A stretch of 5,115 bases of DNA from Chloroflexota bacterium (GTDB lineage: Bacteria > Chloroflexota > Anaerolineae > Anaerolineales > UBA11858), in contig DOTA01000540.1 of assembly GCA_003513015.1 (NCBI GenBank), positions 10,294 to 15,408 on the forward strand, written 5' to 3'. The notes beneath the pieces are model-generated. The model did not search any database. It was given only the letters and a program-made list of their open reading frames with translations, and was not told the origin of the DNA. The position numbers and the translations under genes were made by a program. Positions 1-5,115 of this stretch are shown here, one piece after another (within the stretch, counting starts at the first letter, position 1; the number at the start of each line of letters is the position of its first letter).

Positions 1-14
1 AAATTATACACTAA

Positions 15-36
15 TTACTTACTAAATGCTAAGTAA
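15..36. promoter_or_regulatory. Inverted repeat, likely operator of the TetR-type repressor
   Basis: TTACTTA (15-21) and TAAGTAA (30-36) are perfect 7-bp arms around an 8-bp spacer, giving a 22-bp dyad. A further ACTTA half-site occurs at 42-46. The right arm lies where the -35 element would be for the -10 box at 57-62, so a bound dimer would block RNA polymerase. TetR-family proteins commonly bind dyads of this size in their own promoter, so autorepression is inferred. The region is AT-rich, which makes chance repeats more likely, but arms this long directly before a tetR gene are suggestive. Confidence 0.5.
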
Positions 37-56
37 ATAAAACTTACAAAATAGTA

Positions 57-62
57 TATAAT
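57..62 (+). promoter_or_regulatory. -10 box of the tetR promoter, possibly giving a leaderless mRNA
   Basis: TATAAT at 57-62 is a perfect consensus -10 element. Transcription would be expected to start about 7 bases downstream, at or next to the A of the ATG at 69. No good -35 hexamer is found 16-18 bp upstream, where the operator arm lies instead. No convincing Shine-Dalgarno sequence precedes the ATG, only a weak AGG at 63-65. Together this suggests a leaderless transcript. Confidence 0.45.
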
Positions 63-68
63 AGGCGC

Positions 69-692
69 ATGATCCCAACAAATGATGCTGTTAAAGTAAC
101 CAAAAAACGAGTTAGAAGAAACCGTACCGAAGAGATTTTAAAAGCGGCCACAAACCTTTTCGGGGAATATGGCTTTCAGGGCACAACCCTTTCTATGATT
201 GCCGAAGAGGTAGGTTTAACCGAGCCGGGGGTCTTGCATTATTTTCCCAGCAAGGTCCACTTATTACAGGTTGTTCTGGATTCCCGTGATCAAAAAGATC
301 TCGAAAAATACGCAAAGTTGATTAACGTTGATAAAAAAGACGTTGCCGAAATATTCAAACTCCTGGAAGATGTTGTTGTCCAGAATGAAAAGATTCCCGG
401 CCTGATTCAAATGTTCACCGTTCTGGTGAGTGAAAGCCTGCGAACTGATCATCCTTCTCACAATTATTTTGTTGATCGATACCGAGGTGCCCGGGAAATT
501 TATGTCAATCAATTTTTAAAGTTACATAAGGCCCAAACTCGTTCCGATGTCAATCTTGATGAGTTGGCCTCTTTGATTATGGCTGTCATGGATGGCTTGC
601 AGATTCAGTGGCTGCTTGATCCCGAAAAAGTGAATATGGTAGCCACATTCGAGCTTTTTTCGAAAATCGTGGTTGGATATCTGCAAAAATAA
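69..692 (+). CDS. TetR/AcrR-family transcriptional repressor
   Basis: This is a 207-aa, one-component DNA-binding regulator. A basic N-terminal stretch (residues 8-19) leads into a typical TetR_N domain at about 19-65: helix 1 (EEILKAATNLF), the Y/F-G-F-x-x-T-T turn at 34-40, and a helix-turn-helix at about 38-58 with recognition helix GLTEPGVLHYF, then SK and a long helix. This is the family's canonical pattern. The C-terminal ligand/dimer domain (about 75-207) is helical with no recognisable specificity signature, so the effector is unknown. The length is normal for the family. The ATG at 69 is the only start that preserves the DNA-binding domain. The two genes downstream lie on the same strand after 78 bp and are probable targets, as is its own promoter through the dyad at 15-36. 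The family assignment is firm and the regulon is inferred. Confidence 0.95.
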   Translation: MIPTNDAVKVTKKRVRRNRTEEILKAATNLFGEYGFQGTTLSMIAEEVGLTEPGVLHYFPSKVHLLQVVLDSRDQKDLEKYAKLINVDKKDVAEIFKLLEDVVVQNEKIPGLIQMFTVLVSESLRTDHPSHNYFVDRYRGAREIYVNQFLKLHKAQTRSDVNLDELASLIMAVMDGLQIQWLLDPEKVNMVATFELFSKIVVGYLQK

Positions 693-770
693 TCATTTAT
701 CCCCATTTGCCCAATCGCTAATAAAGCAATCTGTTAGCTTGCTCACCTCGTCAAAAGGTAATAAATCACG

Positions 771-1382
771 ATGTCATTAGCATCAGTTATTCAAAAATCC
801 AAATTTGTTCACGGATTTGCCCGAGCTGTTTTGCGATTGATCGGATGGCGCACCCAGGTTTTACCGCCTCCGACCGCTAGTTATGTCTTGATTGGTGCCC
901 CGCATACTTCCAATTGGGACTTTGTTATCGTACTCCTATTGATGGCCGCAGAGAAGTTACCTATCCGAATCATGGGTAAAGATTCGCTTTTCCGGGGCCC
1001 CATCGGCGTATTTATGCGTTCCTTAGGGGCTATTCCGGTGAACCGGAACGAAAAAACAAACCTGGTAGATCAAGTCGCCGCAAAATTTGCTGAGTATGAT
1101 GAATTGGTCATCGGTATTTCCCCGGAAGGAACCCGTAATAAAACCACACGTTGGCGAACGGGTTTTTATTACATCGCGCTCAAGGCCGGTGTTCCGATTG
1201 TAATGGCCTATCTTGATTATGAAAACAAAGTTTGTGGCCTTGGCCCCAGCATAACCCCCACGGGTGATATTCAAGCCGATTTTATGATCATTCGTGATTT
1301 CTATACCGGGATCAAAGGAAAATATCCTGATAACCAAGGCGAGGTTGAGTTTGTGCAGTCTCCCGCGAGTACCGAAGATTAA
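771..1382 (+). CDS. Lysophospholipid acyltransferase family protein (PlsC-like, 1-acylglycerol-3-phosphate acyltransferase type)
   Basis: This 203-aa protein has all the motif blocks of the glycerolipid acyltransferase (PlsC) fold. Block I is HTSNWD with His45 and Asp50, the HX4D catalytic dyad. Block II is the region from K70 through the LGAIPVNR segment (85-92). Block III is the EGTR motif at 119-122, and the GVP block is at 140-142. It belongs to the short, roughly 200-aa LPLAT subgroup rather than the longer housekeeping PlsC. Family members transfer an acyl group from acyl-ACP or acyl-CoA to a lysophospholipid or similar acceptor at the inner face of the membrane, but the acceptor here cannot be named. 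A hydrophobic segment (about 51-60) may help membrane association. The ribosome site is poor (AAAAGG at 753-758, about 12 nt before the ATG). Its TAA stop overlaps the next start as TAATG, implying translational coupling. It is probably co-transcribed with the upstream tetR. Confidence 0.92.
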   Translation: MSLASVIQKSKFVHGFARAVLRLIGWRTQVLPPPTASYVLIGAPHTSNWDFVIVLLLMAAEKLPIRIMGKDSLFRGPIGVFMRSLGAIPVNRNEKTNLVDQVAAKFAEYDELVIGISPEGTRNKTTRWRTGFYYIALKAGVPIVMAYLDYENKVCGLGPSITPTGDIQADFMIIRDFYTGIKGKYPDNQGEVEFVQSPASTED

Positions 1383-2242
1383 TGAAAGATAGACGTATGA
1401 ACAAACCAATTTTTCTCCTCACACTCCTCCTCATCCCAATCTGGGTATCAGCCTGTGCGGTAACCCCAACCATTCCCACAGCAACAAGCATTCCCGTGCC
1501 TACTGCTACCCCTAAACCGGCATGGACGTTGATCTGGTCGGATGAGTTCGAGCAACCTGATGGATCATCACCCAGCCCCCAAAATTGGGTTCACGCTACC
1601 GGCGGAAGCGGGTGGGGCAATGGAGAATTACAGTTCTACACCAATGATATTAAGAACGCCTATATCGAAAACAATATGTTGGTGATGAAGGTCATCAATG
1701 AAGAGTATATGGGGCGGAATTACACTTCTGCGCGTCTAAACACCTTGACCTTGGCTCAGTTCACTTATGGGCGCATTGAAGTGCGCGCCAAACTCCCCAC
1801 CACACAAGGCATCTGGCCTGCAATCTGGATGCTGCCCGCGATTGGCAGTTCACCGGTCAACGGTGAGATCGATATTATGGAACTGATCGGCAAGGAACCC
1901 TTCCGCGTATATGGCACCTTGCACTACGGCAACCCGTATGAAAATCAGGGCAGTTGGTTTGACCTACCCGAGAGCGCCACCTTCGATCAGGATTTTCATG
2001 TTTTCTCGATTGAATGGGAAGAGAATGAAATTCGTTGGTACGTCGATGGGCAAATGTACTATAAAGCCAACCAATGGTTTACCTCACAAGCCAACTCGCC
2101 CTACCCTGCGCCTTTCGATAAGCCCTTTTATATTCTTCTCAACGTGGCCGTAGGTGGCGTTTGGGCAGGTGCCCCTGACGATACCAGTGTTTTCCCGCAA
2201 ACCATGCTCGTAGATTATGTGCGTGTCTACCAGTTTAGGTAG
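1382..2242 (+). CDS. GH16 family glycoside hydrolase, laminarinase-like surface lipoprotein
   Basis: This 286-aa protein probably hydrolyses beta-1,3 or mixed-linkage beta-glucans outside the cell. A lipoprotein signal peptide with a hydrophobic core at about 10-22 and the lipobox VSAC (Cys25) is followed by a Thr/Pro-rich linker (about 28-46), then one GH16 domain to the C-terminus. The active site EIDIME is complete: Glu162 is the nucleophile, Asp164 the helper and Glu167 the acid/base. The E-x-D-x-x-E form with the extra residue is that of laminarinase-type GH16, not lichenases (E-x-D-x-E). Other family hallmarks are WSDEF near the domain start, GWGN-x-ELQ-x-YT, GIWPAIWMLP and the C-terminal VDYVRVYQ. 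No carbohydrate-binding module is present. The 1382 ATG overlaps the previous stop. An in-frame ATG at 1397 would give a 281-aa protein and an equally good signal peptide, so the start is uncertain. The exact substrate is not determined by sequence. Confidence 0.94.
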   Translation: MKDRRMNKPIFLLTLLLIPIWVSACAVTPTIPTATSIPVPTATPKPAWTLIWSDEFEQPDGSSPSPQNWVHATGGSGWGNGELQFYTNDIKNAYIENNMLVMKVINEEYMGRNYTSARLNTLTLAQFTYGRIEVRAKLPTTQGIWPAIWMLPAIGSSPVNGEIDIMELIGKEPFRVYGTLHYGNPYENQGSWFDLPESATFDQDFHVFSIEWEENEIRWYVDGQMYYKANQWFTSQANSPYPAPFDKPFYILLNVAVGGVWAGAPDDTSVFPQTMLVDYVRVYQFR

Positions 2243-2245
2243 CAT

Positions 2246-2265
2246 GAAAATCTGTACAAAATTTC
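2246..2265. promoter_or_regulatory. Imperfect palindrome centred on TGTACA, candidate operator of the isomerase gene
   Basis: Twenty bases are symmetric at 8 of 10 position pairs: GAAA at 2246-2249 mirrors TTTC at 2262-2265 about the perfect core TGTACA (2253-2258). It abuts the -35 hexamer at 2266. The heptamer TGTACAA recurs in the palindrome cluster before the GntR-type gene (4289-4295). Binding by that regulator is inferred from the shared core only. Confidence 0.35.
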
Positions 2266-2294
2266 TTGACGATGTAAATTATTGATGCTATTCT
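2266..2294 (+). promoter_or_regulatory. Sigma-70-type promoter for the isomerase gene
   Basis: TTGACG (2266-2271, 5/6 to consensus) and TATTCT (2289-2294, 4/6) are separated by the optimal 17 bp. Initiation near 2301 would give an untranslated leader of about 235 nt before the isomerase ATG, which is long for a simple sugar-enzyme gene. No clear terminator separates this promoter from the glycosidase gene, so read-through is also possible. Confidence 0.55.
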
Positions 2295-2329
2295 TGTCGT
2301 GAACGATAACCGTAACCATCTCAACTTTT

Positions 2330-2497
2330 TTGCTGATATGGATGGGAGCGTGCTCCCCGGATGCCTATGGAACCTGGGAGGTTCAACCGGGATTTGAAGT
2401 TGAATCCGATATTTGGGGTCTGGCAGCCACCCTTGGGCTGAATCCTGAATCTCCCTTTTGGGCGGGGTGACCCGATGGAAGTGTTATCCAAATCTAA
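2330..2497 (+). pseudogene. Lipoprotein-like reading frame without a normal start, possible gene remnant or leader ORF
   Basis: In one + frame, open from 2303 to the TGA at 2468-2470, the sequence reads as a hydrophobic stretch (ISTFLLIW), a lipobox-like MGAC, then SPDAYGTWEVQPGF and about 30 more residues. Codon choice looks protein-like, but no ATG or GTG precedes the hydrophobic part. A TTG at 2330 is the only candidate start, giving 46 aa, and it lacks a ribosome site. After the TGA the same frame continues as PDGSVIQI to a TAA at 2495-2497, as if the TGA had interrupted a longer gene. I do not recognise the family. It may be the 5' remnant of a lipoprotein gene, a leader ORF in the isomerase mRNA, or chance. 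Confidence 0.25.
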
Positions 2498-2524
2498 AAA
2501 ACAAATCATCATCTATCAAAACTT

Positions 2525-2530
2525 AGGAGA
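2525..2530 (+). promoter_or_regulatory. Ribosome binding site that fixes the isomerase start
   Basis: AGGAGA lies 6 nt before the ATG at 2537, which is ideal spacing. An in-frame TTG at 2534 would be only 3 nt away, so ATG 2537 is the better start. This is the strongest Shine-Dalgarno site in the window. Confidence 0.8.
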
Positions 2531-2536
2531 TCATTG

Positions 2537-4021
2537 ATGCACAACAAACCTGTAACCCTTGGCGTGATCGTCGGCAACCGCGGCTTCTTTCCCAGCCACC
2601 TGTGCGAGGATGGGCGCGCCATCGTCTTGAAAGTGCTCGAAGAAGAAGGGATCAATGCGATTGCCATCTCGCCCGCCGAAACCCCCTATGGCTCGGTTGA
2701 AAGCCTGGCTGAAGCCCGCAAACTAGCCGATCTTTTCAAGTCTCACGCCGATGAGATCGACGGCGTGTTGGTAACCTTGCCCAATTTCGGCGATGAACGG
2801 GCGATTGCCAACACCCTGCGCTGGGCGGGCCTGGATGTGCCGGTGTTGATTCACGCCTACCCGGATGTGGTCAACACCATGACCATCAAAGACCGCCGCG
2901 ATTCGTTCTGTGGCAAAATGTCGGCTTGTAATAATCTGCGGCAGTACGGCATCAAATACACGCTGACTACCCTGCATACCGTTGATCCCGAAAGCGAAAG
3001 TTTCCGCGCCGATTTGCGTCGCTTTGTAGCGACCTGCCGGGTGGTGGGCGGCCTGAAAGGTGCTCGCATTGGAGCGCTGGGTGCTCGCCCGGCGGCTTTC
3101 AACACCGTGCGTTACTCTGAGAAACTGCTCGAAAATTCGGGCATCTCCATCGAAACCTTGGATTTGTCAGAAGCCTTTGGGCGAGTTGCCCGCCTGGGTG
3201 ATGCTGACCCCGCCGTGACCGCCAAGCTGGCTGCTGTCAAAGATTACGTGCCTACTGCGGGCATCCCGGCTGAGGCGCTGCTCAAGATGGCAAAATTGGG
3301 CGTAGTTATTGATGGTTGGATGCAAGATCAACAATTGGCTGCCTCTGCCATCCAGTGTTGGACCTCGATGGAAGAGTTTTTTGGGGTGGTGCCCTGTACC
3401 CTGATGAGTATGATGTCTAACGGGCTGATCCCCTCCGCTTGTGAGGTGGATGTAGTCGGTGTGGTCGCCATGCTTGCCCTCGCCCTGGCCTCCGGGCAGC
3501 CCTCTGCCATCGTCGATTGGAACAACAACTATGGTGATGACCCCAACAAGGGTGTTATTTTCCACTGTTCCAACCTGCCCGGTGATATTTTTGTCAAAGA
3601 AGATAATGCCATCGCCGCGGACGATATCCCTGTGATGGATTATCAGGAAATCATCGCGGGCACCGTGGGGCAAGAGAACACCTACGGGACCGTGGTTGGC
3701 CGCGTCAAAGCCAGCCCCTTCACTTACCTGCGAGTTTCCACCGATGATTTGAATGGCAAGATCACTGCTTACCTCGGCGAAGGCAAATTGACGGATGATC
3801 CCCTTAAGACTTTTGGTGGTTATGGTGTGGTCGAAGTGCCCAACCTGCAAGGCTTGCTCAGCTATATCTGCAACAACGGTTTTGAACACCACGTCTCCGT
3901 CAACCTGACCGAGATGGCGGATGCCATTTACGAAGCACTTACCAAATACCTGGGCTGGGAAGTCTACTATCACAAAGGCAAATGCAATTGTGGCAGTTGC
4001 GATTGTGATTGTGCTTGCTAG
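2537..4021 (+). CDS. L-fucose/L-arabinose isomerase superfamily protein with a cysteine-rich C-terminal tail
   Basis: This 494-aa protein is a predicted cytoplasmic, metal-dependent aldose-ketose isomerase related to L-fucose isomerase (COG2407-like). An N-terminal alpha/beta region (about 5-165) contains GVLVTLPNFGDE and PVLIHAYPD. A middle domain holds GGLKGARIGALGARP, and the C-terminal part carries the metal site. ACEVD (Glu303) and VDWNN (Asp327) are 24 residues apart, exactly the spacing of the metal ligands Glu337 and Asp361 of E. coli FucI. His451 or His452 in GFEHHVSV is the likely third ligand, matching FucI His528. It is shorter than FucI (591 aa) and close to AraA (about 500 aa). 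Family members act on L-fucose, L-arabinose, D-arabinose or related sugars, and the substrate here cannot be fixed. The last 12 residues contain six Cys in mostly C-x-C spacing, which is not a normal part of the family. The gene has its own promoter and a GntR-type regulator downstream. Confidence 0.88.
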   Translation: MHNKPVTLGVIVGNRGFFPSHLCEDGRAIVLKVLEEEGINAIAISPAETPYGSVESLAEARKLADLFKSHADEIDGVLVTLPNFGDERAIANTLRWAGLDVPVLIHAYPDVVNTMTIKDRRDSFCGKMSACNNLRQYGIKYTLTTLHTVDPESESFRADLRRFVATCRVVGGLKGARIGALGARPAAFNTVRYSEKLLENSGISIETLDLSEAFGRVARLGDADPAVTAKLAAVKDYVPTAGIPAEALLKMAKLGVVIDGWMQDQQLAASAIQCWTSMEEFFGVVPCTLMSMMSNGLIPSACEVDVVGVVAMLALALASGQPSAIVDWNNNYGDDPNKGVIFHCSNLPGDIFVKEDNAIAADDIPVMDYQEIIAGTVGQENTYGTVVGRVKASPFTYLRVSTDDLNGKITAYLGEGKLTDDPLKTFGGYGVVEVPNLQGLLSYICNNGFEHHVSVNLTEMADAIYEALTKYLGWEVYYHKGKCNCGSCDCDCAC

Positions 4022-4036
4022 TTCTTTTTAGGGCGC

Positions 4037-4077
4037 GATGGCACGCGGATTGGATAATTACCTCCCCGCGTGTCATC
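4037..4077 (+). terminator. Stable hairpin after the isomerase gene, probable terminator
   Basis: GATGGCACGCGG (4037-4048) pairs with CCGCGTGTCATC (4066-4077) over 12 bp, eleven Watson-Crick pairs and one G-U, with a 17-nt loop. It begins 16 bases after the isomerase stop. It is not followed directly by a U tract. TCTTTT only appears at 4085-4090, so it may be a weak or factor-assisted terminator or a 3' mRNA stabiliser. Confidence 0.5.
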
Positions 4078-4090
4078 CCCACCTATCTTT

Positions 4091-4266
4091 TAGCATTACC
4101 CGAAAACTCTTGAAATTTATATCTCTCTTCGCTCGCCTGCCCTGAAACTGGCGCATCTGCACGCGCGTGTGCTCAAGATCGTTCTCAAATACATCCGTAA
4201 CTGCAAATATCACCCAGAGCGCTTCGGCTGCTGGATATAGATTTGCCGGAAATTGATTGAAAATCA
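4091..4266. other. Intergenic stretch without an assignable gene
   Basis: The gene-free interval between the isomerase and the GntR-type gene runs from 4022 to 4353. Apart from the hairpin near its start and the promoter/operator cluster near its end, this part holds no feature I can assign. A minus-strand frame (4267 down to 4073, 64 codons) is open and has plausible codons. It has no ribosome site and no recognisable motif, and it reads through the hairpin, so I do not call it a gene. Confidence 0.4.
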
Positions 4267-4296
4267 TTGACTTTTGGGGTTATATGATTGTACAAT
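4267..4296 (+). promoter_or_regulatory. Promoter of the GntR-type regulator gene
   Basis: TTGACT (4267-4272) and TACAAT (4291-4296, 5/6 to consensus) are 18 bp apart. Transcription would start near 4303, leaving a leader of about 50 nt before the ATG at 4354. The -10 box lies inside the palindrome at 4287-4296, so a regulator bound there would exclude RNA polymerase. Confidence 0.65.
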
Positions 4297-4319
4297 ACAC
4301 TTGTACGAACAAGCGTACA
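4287..4319. promoter_or_regulatory. GTAC-centred palindrome cluster, likely autoregulatory operator of the GntR-type protein
   Basis: Several overlapping symmetries fill this stretch. ATTGTACAAT (4287-4296) is a perfect 10-bp palindrome over the -10 box. CTTGT-ACGA-ACAAG (4300-4313) is a dyad at the expected start point. TGTAC (4302-4306) mirrors GTACA (4315-4319). TTGTAC is repeated directly at 4288 and 4301, 13 bp apart. HutC-type GntR regulators often bind TTGT...ACAA-like dyads in their own promoters, so autorepression is a reasonable inference. Confidence 0.55.
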
Positions 4320-4353
4320 TTTTTGATGAATTAAAAGCAAAAAGTGGCACAAA

Positions 4354-5094
4354 ATGAGAACGATCAATAAGCAAAGCCGCATCCCTTTTTATTACCAATT
4401 GGCTGATATTTTGCGAGATGTGATTCAAGAAAGCGCTTCCGAGACGAAAACTGAATTCTTGCCCTCTGAAAATGAACTCGTCCAAACCTATCAGGTGAGT
4501 CGCTCGACGGTTCGTCAAGCCTTGAATTTGCTGGAGCGTGAAGGGTTGATTCATAAAGCCAAAGGGAAAGGCACCTTCATCGCCAAGCACCGGATTCGTT
4601 ATCCTCTCACAACCATGATTGCCACGACCGAAGATATGCAGCGTCGTGGTTGGAAATCTGGGGTTAAAGTGCTTTCTTTTGTGGAGATGGATACGCACTC
4701 TCCCATTACCGAGTCTTTAGAAATTGATCCTGGTGACAAGGTTTACGAGCTTTGCCGCCTGCGCCTGGGGAACCACGATCCTGTCGGCATCCAGTGGGCC
4801 TATTTGCCTGTAAAACTTTACCCCCAATTGACCGAGTATGATCTGGCTACCTCGCTCACCCGGGTGGTGGAAGAAAAATTTGGCATTCTTTTTTGGTCAG
4901 CGCACGAGTTTCTGCGGGCCAGGTTGCCCACCAAATTTGAGGCGGAACAACTTCAAATCCCCAAAAACTTGCCCCTCATCTACATGGAGCGGATCACTTT
5001 TACCCCGGAGGGTCAGCCGGTCGAGTTCCTGCAATCTGTTTGGCGGAGTGATCTGTACGAATATGAATTTTCACTGACCCGAGCCGCGGGATAA
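4354..5094 (+). CDS. GntR-family transcriptional regulator, HutC/UTRA subfamily
   Basis: This 246-aa regulator has the standard two-part layout. The N-terminal winged helix (about 9-78) shows IPFYYQLADILRD, the FLPSENEL motif (35-42), the recognition helix SRSTVRQALNLLEREG (49-64) and the wing GKGTFI (71-76). A UTRA effector-binding domain fills about 85-240, with the typical E-x-DPGDKVYELCRLRLGN strand region and a late PVEFLQSVWRSDLYEYEF segment. Length is normal for the subfamily. UTRA domains usually bind small metabolites such as sugar phosphates or other pathway intermediates, and the ligand here is unknown. The ATG at 4354 starts just before the DNA-binding domain, and its ribosome site is weak. 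The palindromes over its promoter suggest autorepression. The isomerase upstream and any operon past the window end are the likely targets. The family call is firm and the targets are inferred. Confidence 0.95.
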   Translation: MRTINKQSRIPFYYQLADILRDVIQESASETKTEFLPSENELVQTYQVSRSTVRQALNLLEREGLIHKAKGKGTFIAKHRIRYPLTTMIATTEDMQRRGWKSGVKVLSFVEMDTHSPITESLEIDPGDKVYELCRLRLGNHDPVGIQWAYLPVKLYPQLTEYDLATSLTRVVEEKFGILFWSAHEFLRARLPTKFEAEQLQIPKNLPLIYMERITFTPEGQPVEFLQSVWRSDLYEYEFSLTRAAG

Positions 5095-5115
5095 ATCAAA
5101 TTTCCAGTATTGTGA

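Noticed and set aside
717..738. GCTAA...TTAGC inverted repeat between the tetR and acyltransferase genes, considered as a terminator
   Set aside because: The stem is only 5-6 bp and AT-rich, the loop is more than 10 nt and there is no U tract.
2344..2357. GGGAGC-GT-GCTCCC inverted repeat in the isomerase leader
   Set aside because: The two-base loop makes an RNA hairpin with all pairs formed impossible, and the dyad lies within a coding-like stretch. It is too weak to call as an operator.
2534..2536. TTG as the start codon of the isomerase
   Set aside because: It is only 3 nt from the AGGAGA site, while the adjacent ATG at 2537 has ideal spacing.
3167..3973. Long minus-strand open frame (268 codons) inside the isomerase gene
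   Set aside because: It is fully antisense to a well-supported isomerase with conserved motifs, has no ribosome site and no recognisable domain. It reflects the codon bias of the + strand gene.
2537..4021. Assigning a specific substrate to the isomerase, such as L-fucose, L-arabinose or a sulfosugar
   Set aside because: The visible residues fix the superfamily and metal site only. No kinase, aldolase, transporter or other pathway gene in the window narrows the substrate.
4160..4169. CACGCGCGTG perfect palindrome
   Set aside because: It is ten bases of simple alternating sequence, isolated and not near a promoter or gene start, so chance is likely.

Overview
The window carries five confident protein-coding genes, all on the + strand. 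Two are transcription factors and three are enzymes. The best guess for the source is a Chloroflexota bacterium, probably of the Anaerolineae. This rests mainly on the Thr/Pro-rich linker right after the lipobox of the glycosidase lipoprotein, a style common in that group, together with the moderate GC content. It is an inference, not a proof.

Left part (1-2242): a TetR-type repressor gene (69-692) lies just downstream of an AT-rich promoter with a perfect 7+7 bp inverted repeat (15-36), a likely autoregulatory operator. The -10 box is so close to the ATG that the mRNA may be leaderless. After a 78-bp gap comes a small PlsC-like acyltransferase (771-1382). Its TAA stop overlaps by one base the start of a GH16 laminarinase-like lipoprotein (1382-2242). 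Spacing and orientation suggest a tetR-plsC-GH16 transcription unit that combines a membrane-lipid enzyme with a surface-anchored beta-glucanase.

Middle (2243-4021): a 294-bp intergenic region holds an imperfect palindrome centred on TGTACA, a good sigma-70-type promoter (TTGACG, 17 bp, TATTCT), and a stretch that reads like a decayed or non-canonically started lipoprotein fragment. It ends in a strong Shine-Dalgarno site for an L-fucose/L-arabinose isomerase superfamily protein (2537-4021). That protein keeps the metal-ligand Glu/Asp pair at the same spacing as E. coli FucI. It ends in an unusual tail with six cysteines in its last twelve residues.

Right part (4022-5115): a 12-bp hairpin, probably a terminator, follows the isomerase. 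Next is about 180 bp with no clear function, then a TTGACT-18-TACAAT promoter embedded in a cluster of GTAC-centred palindromes. This drives a HutC-type GntR regulator (4354-5094). The operator cluster shares TGTACAA with the palindrome next to the isomerase promoter, so the regulator may control itself and the isomerase. The last 21 bases hold nothing I can assign.

I see no RNA genes, insertion sequences, CRISPR arrays, attachment sites or defence genes. I do not see strong evidence for a wholly new system. The most unusual items are the Cys-rich tail, the leader of the isomerase gene, and the acyltransferase/glycosidase pairing.
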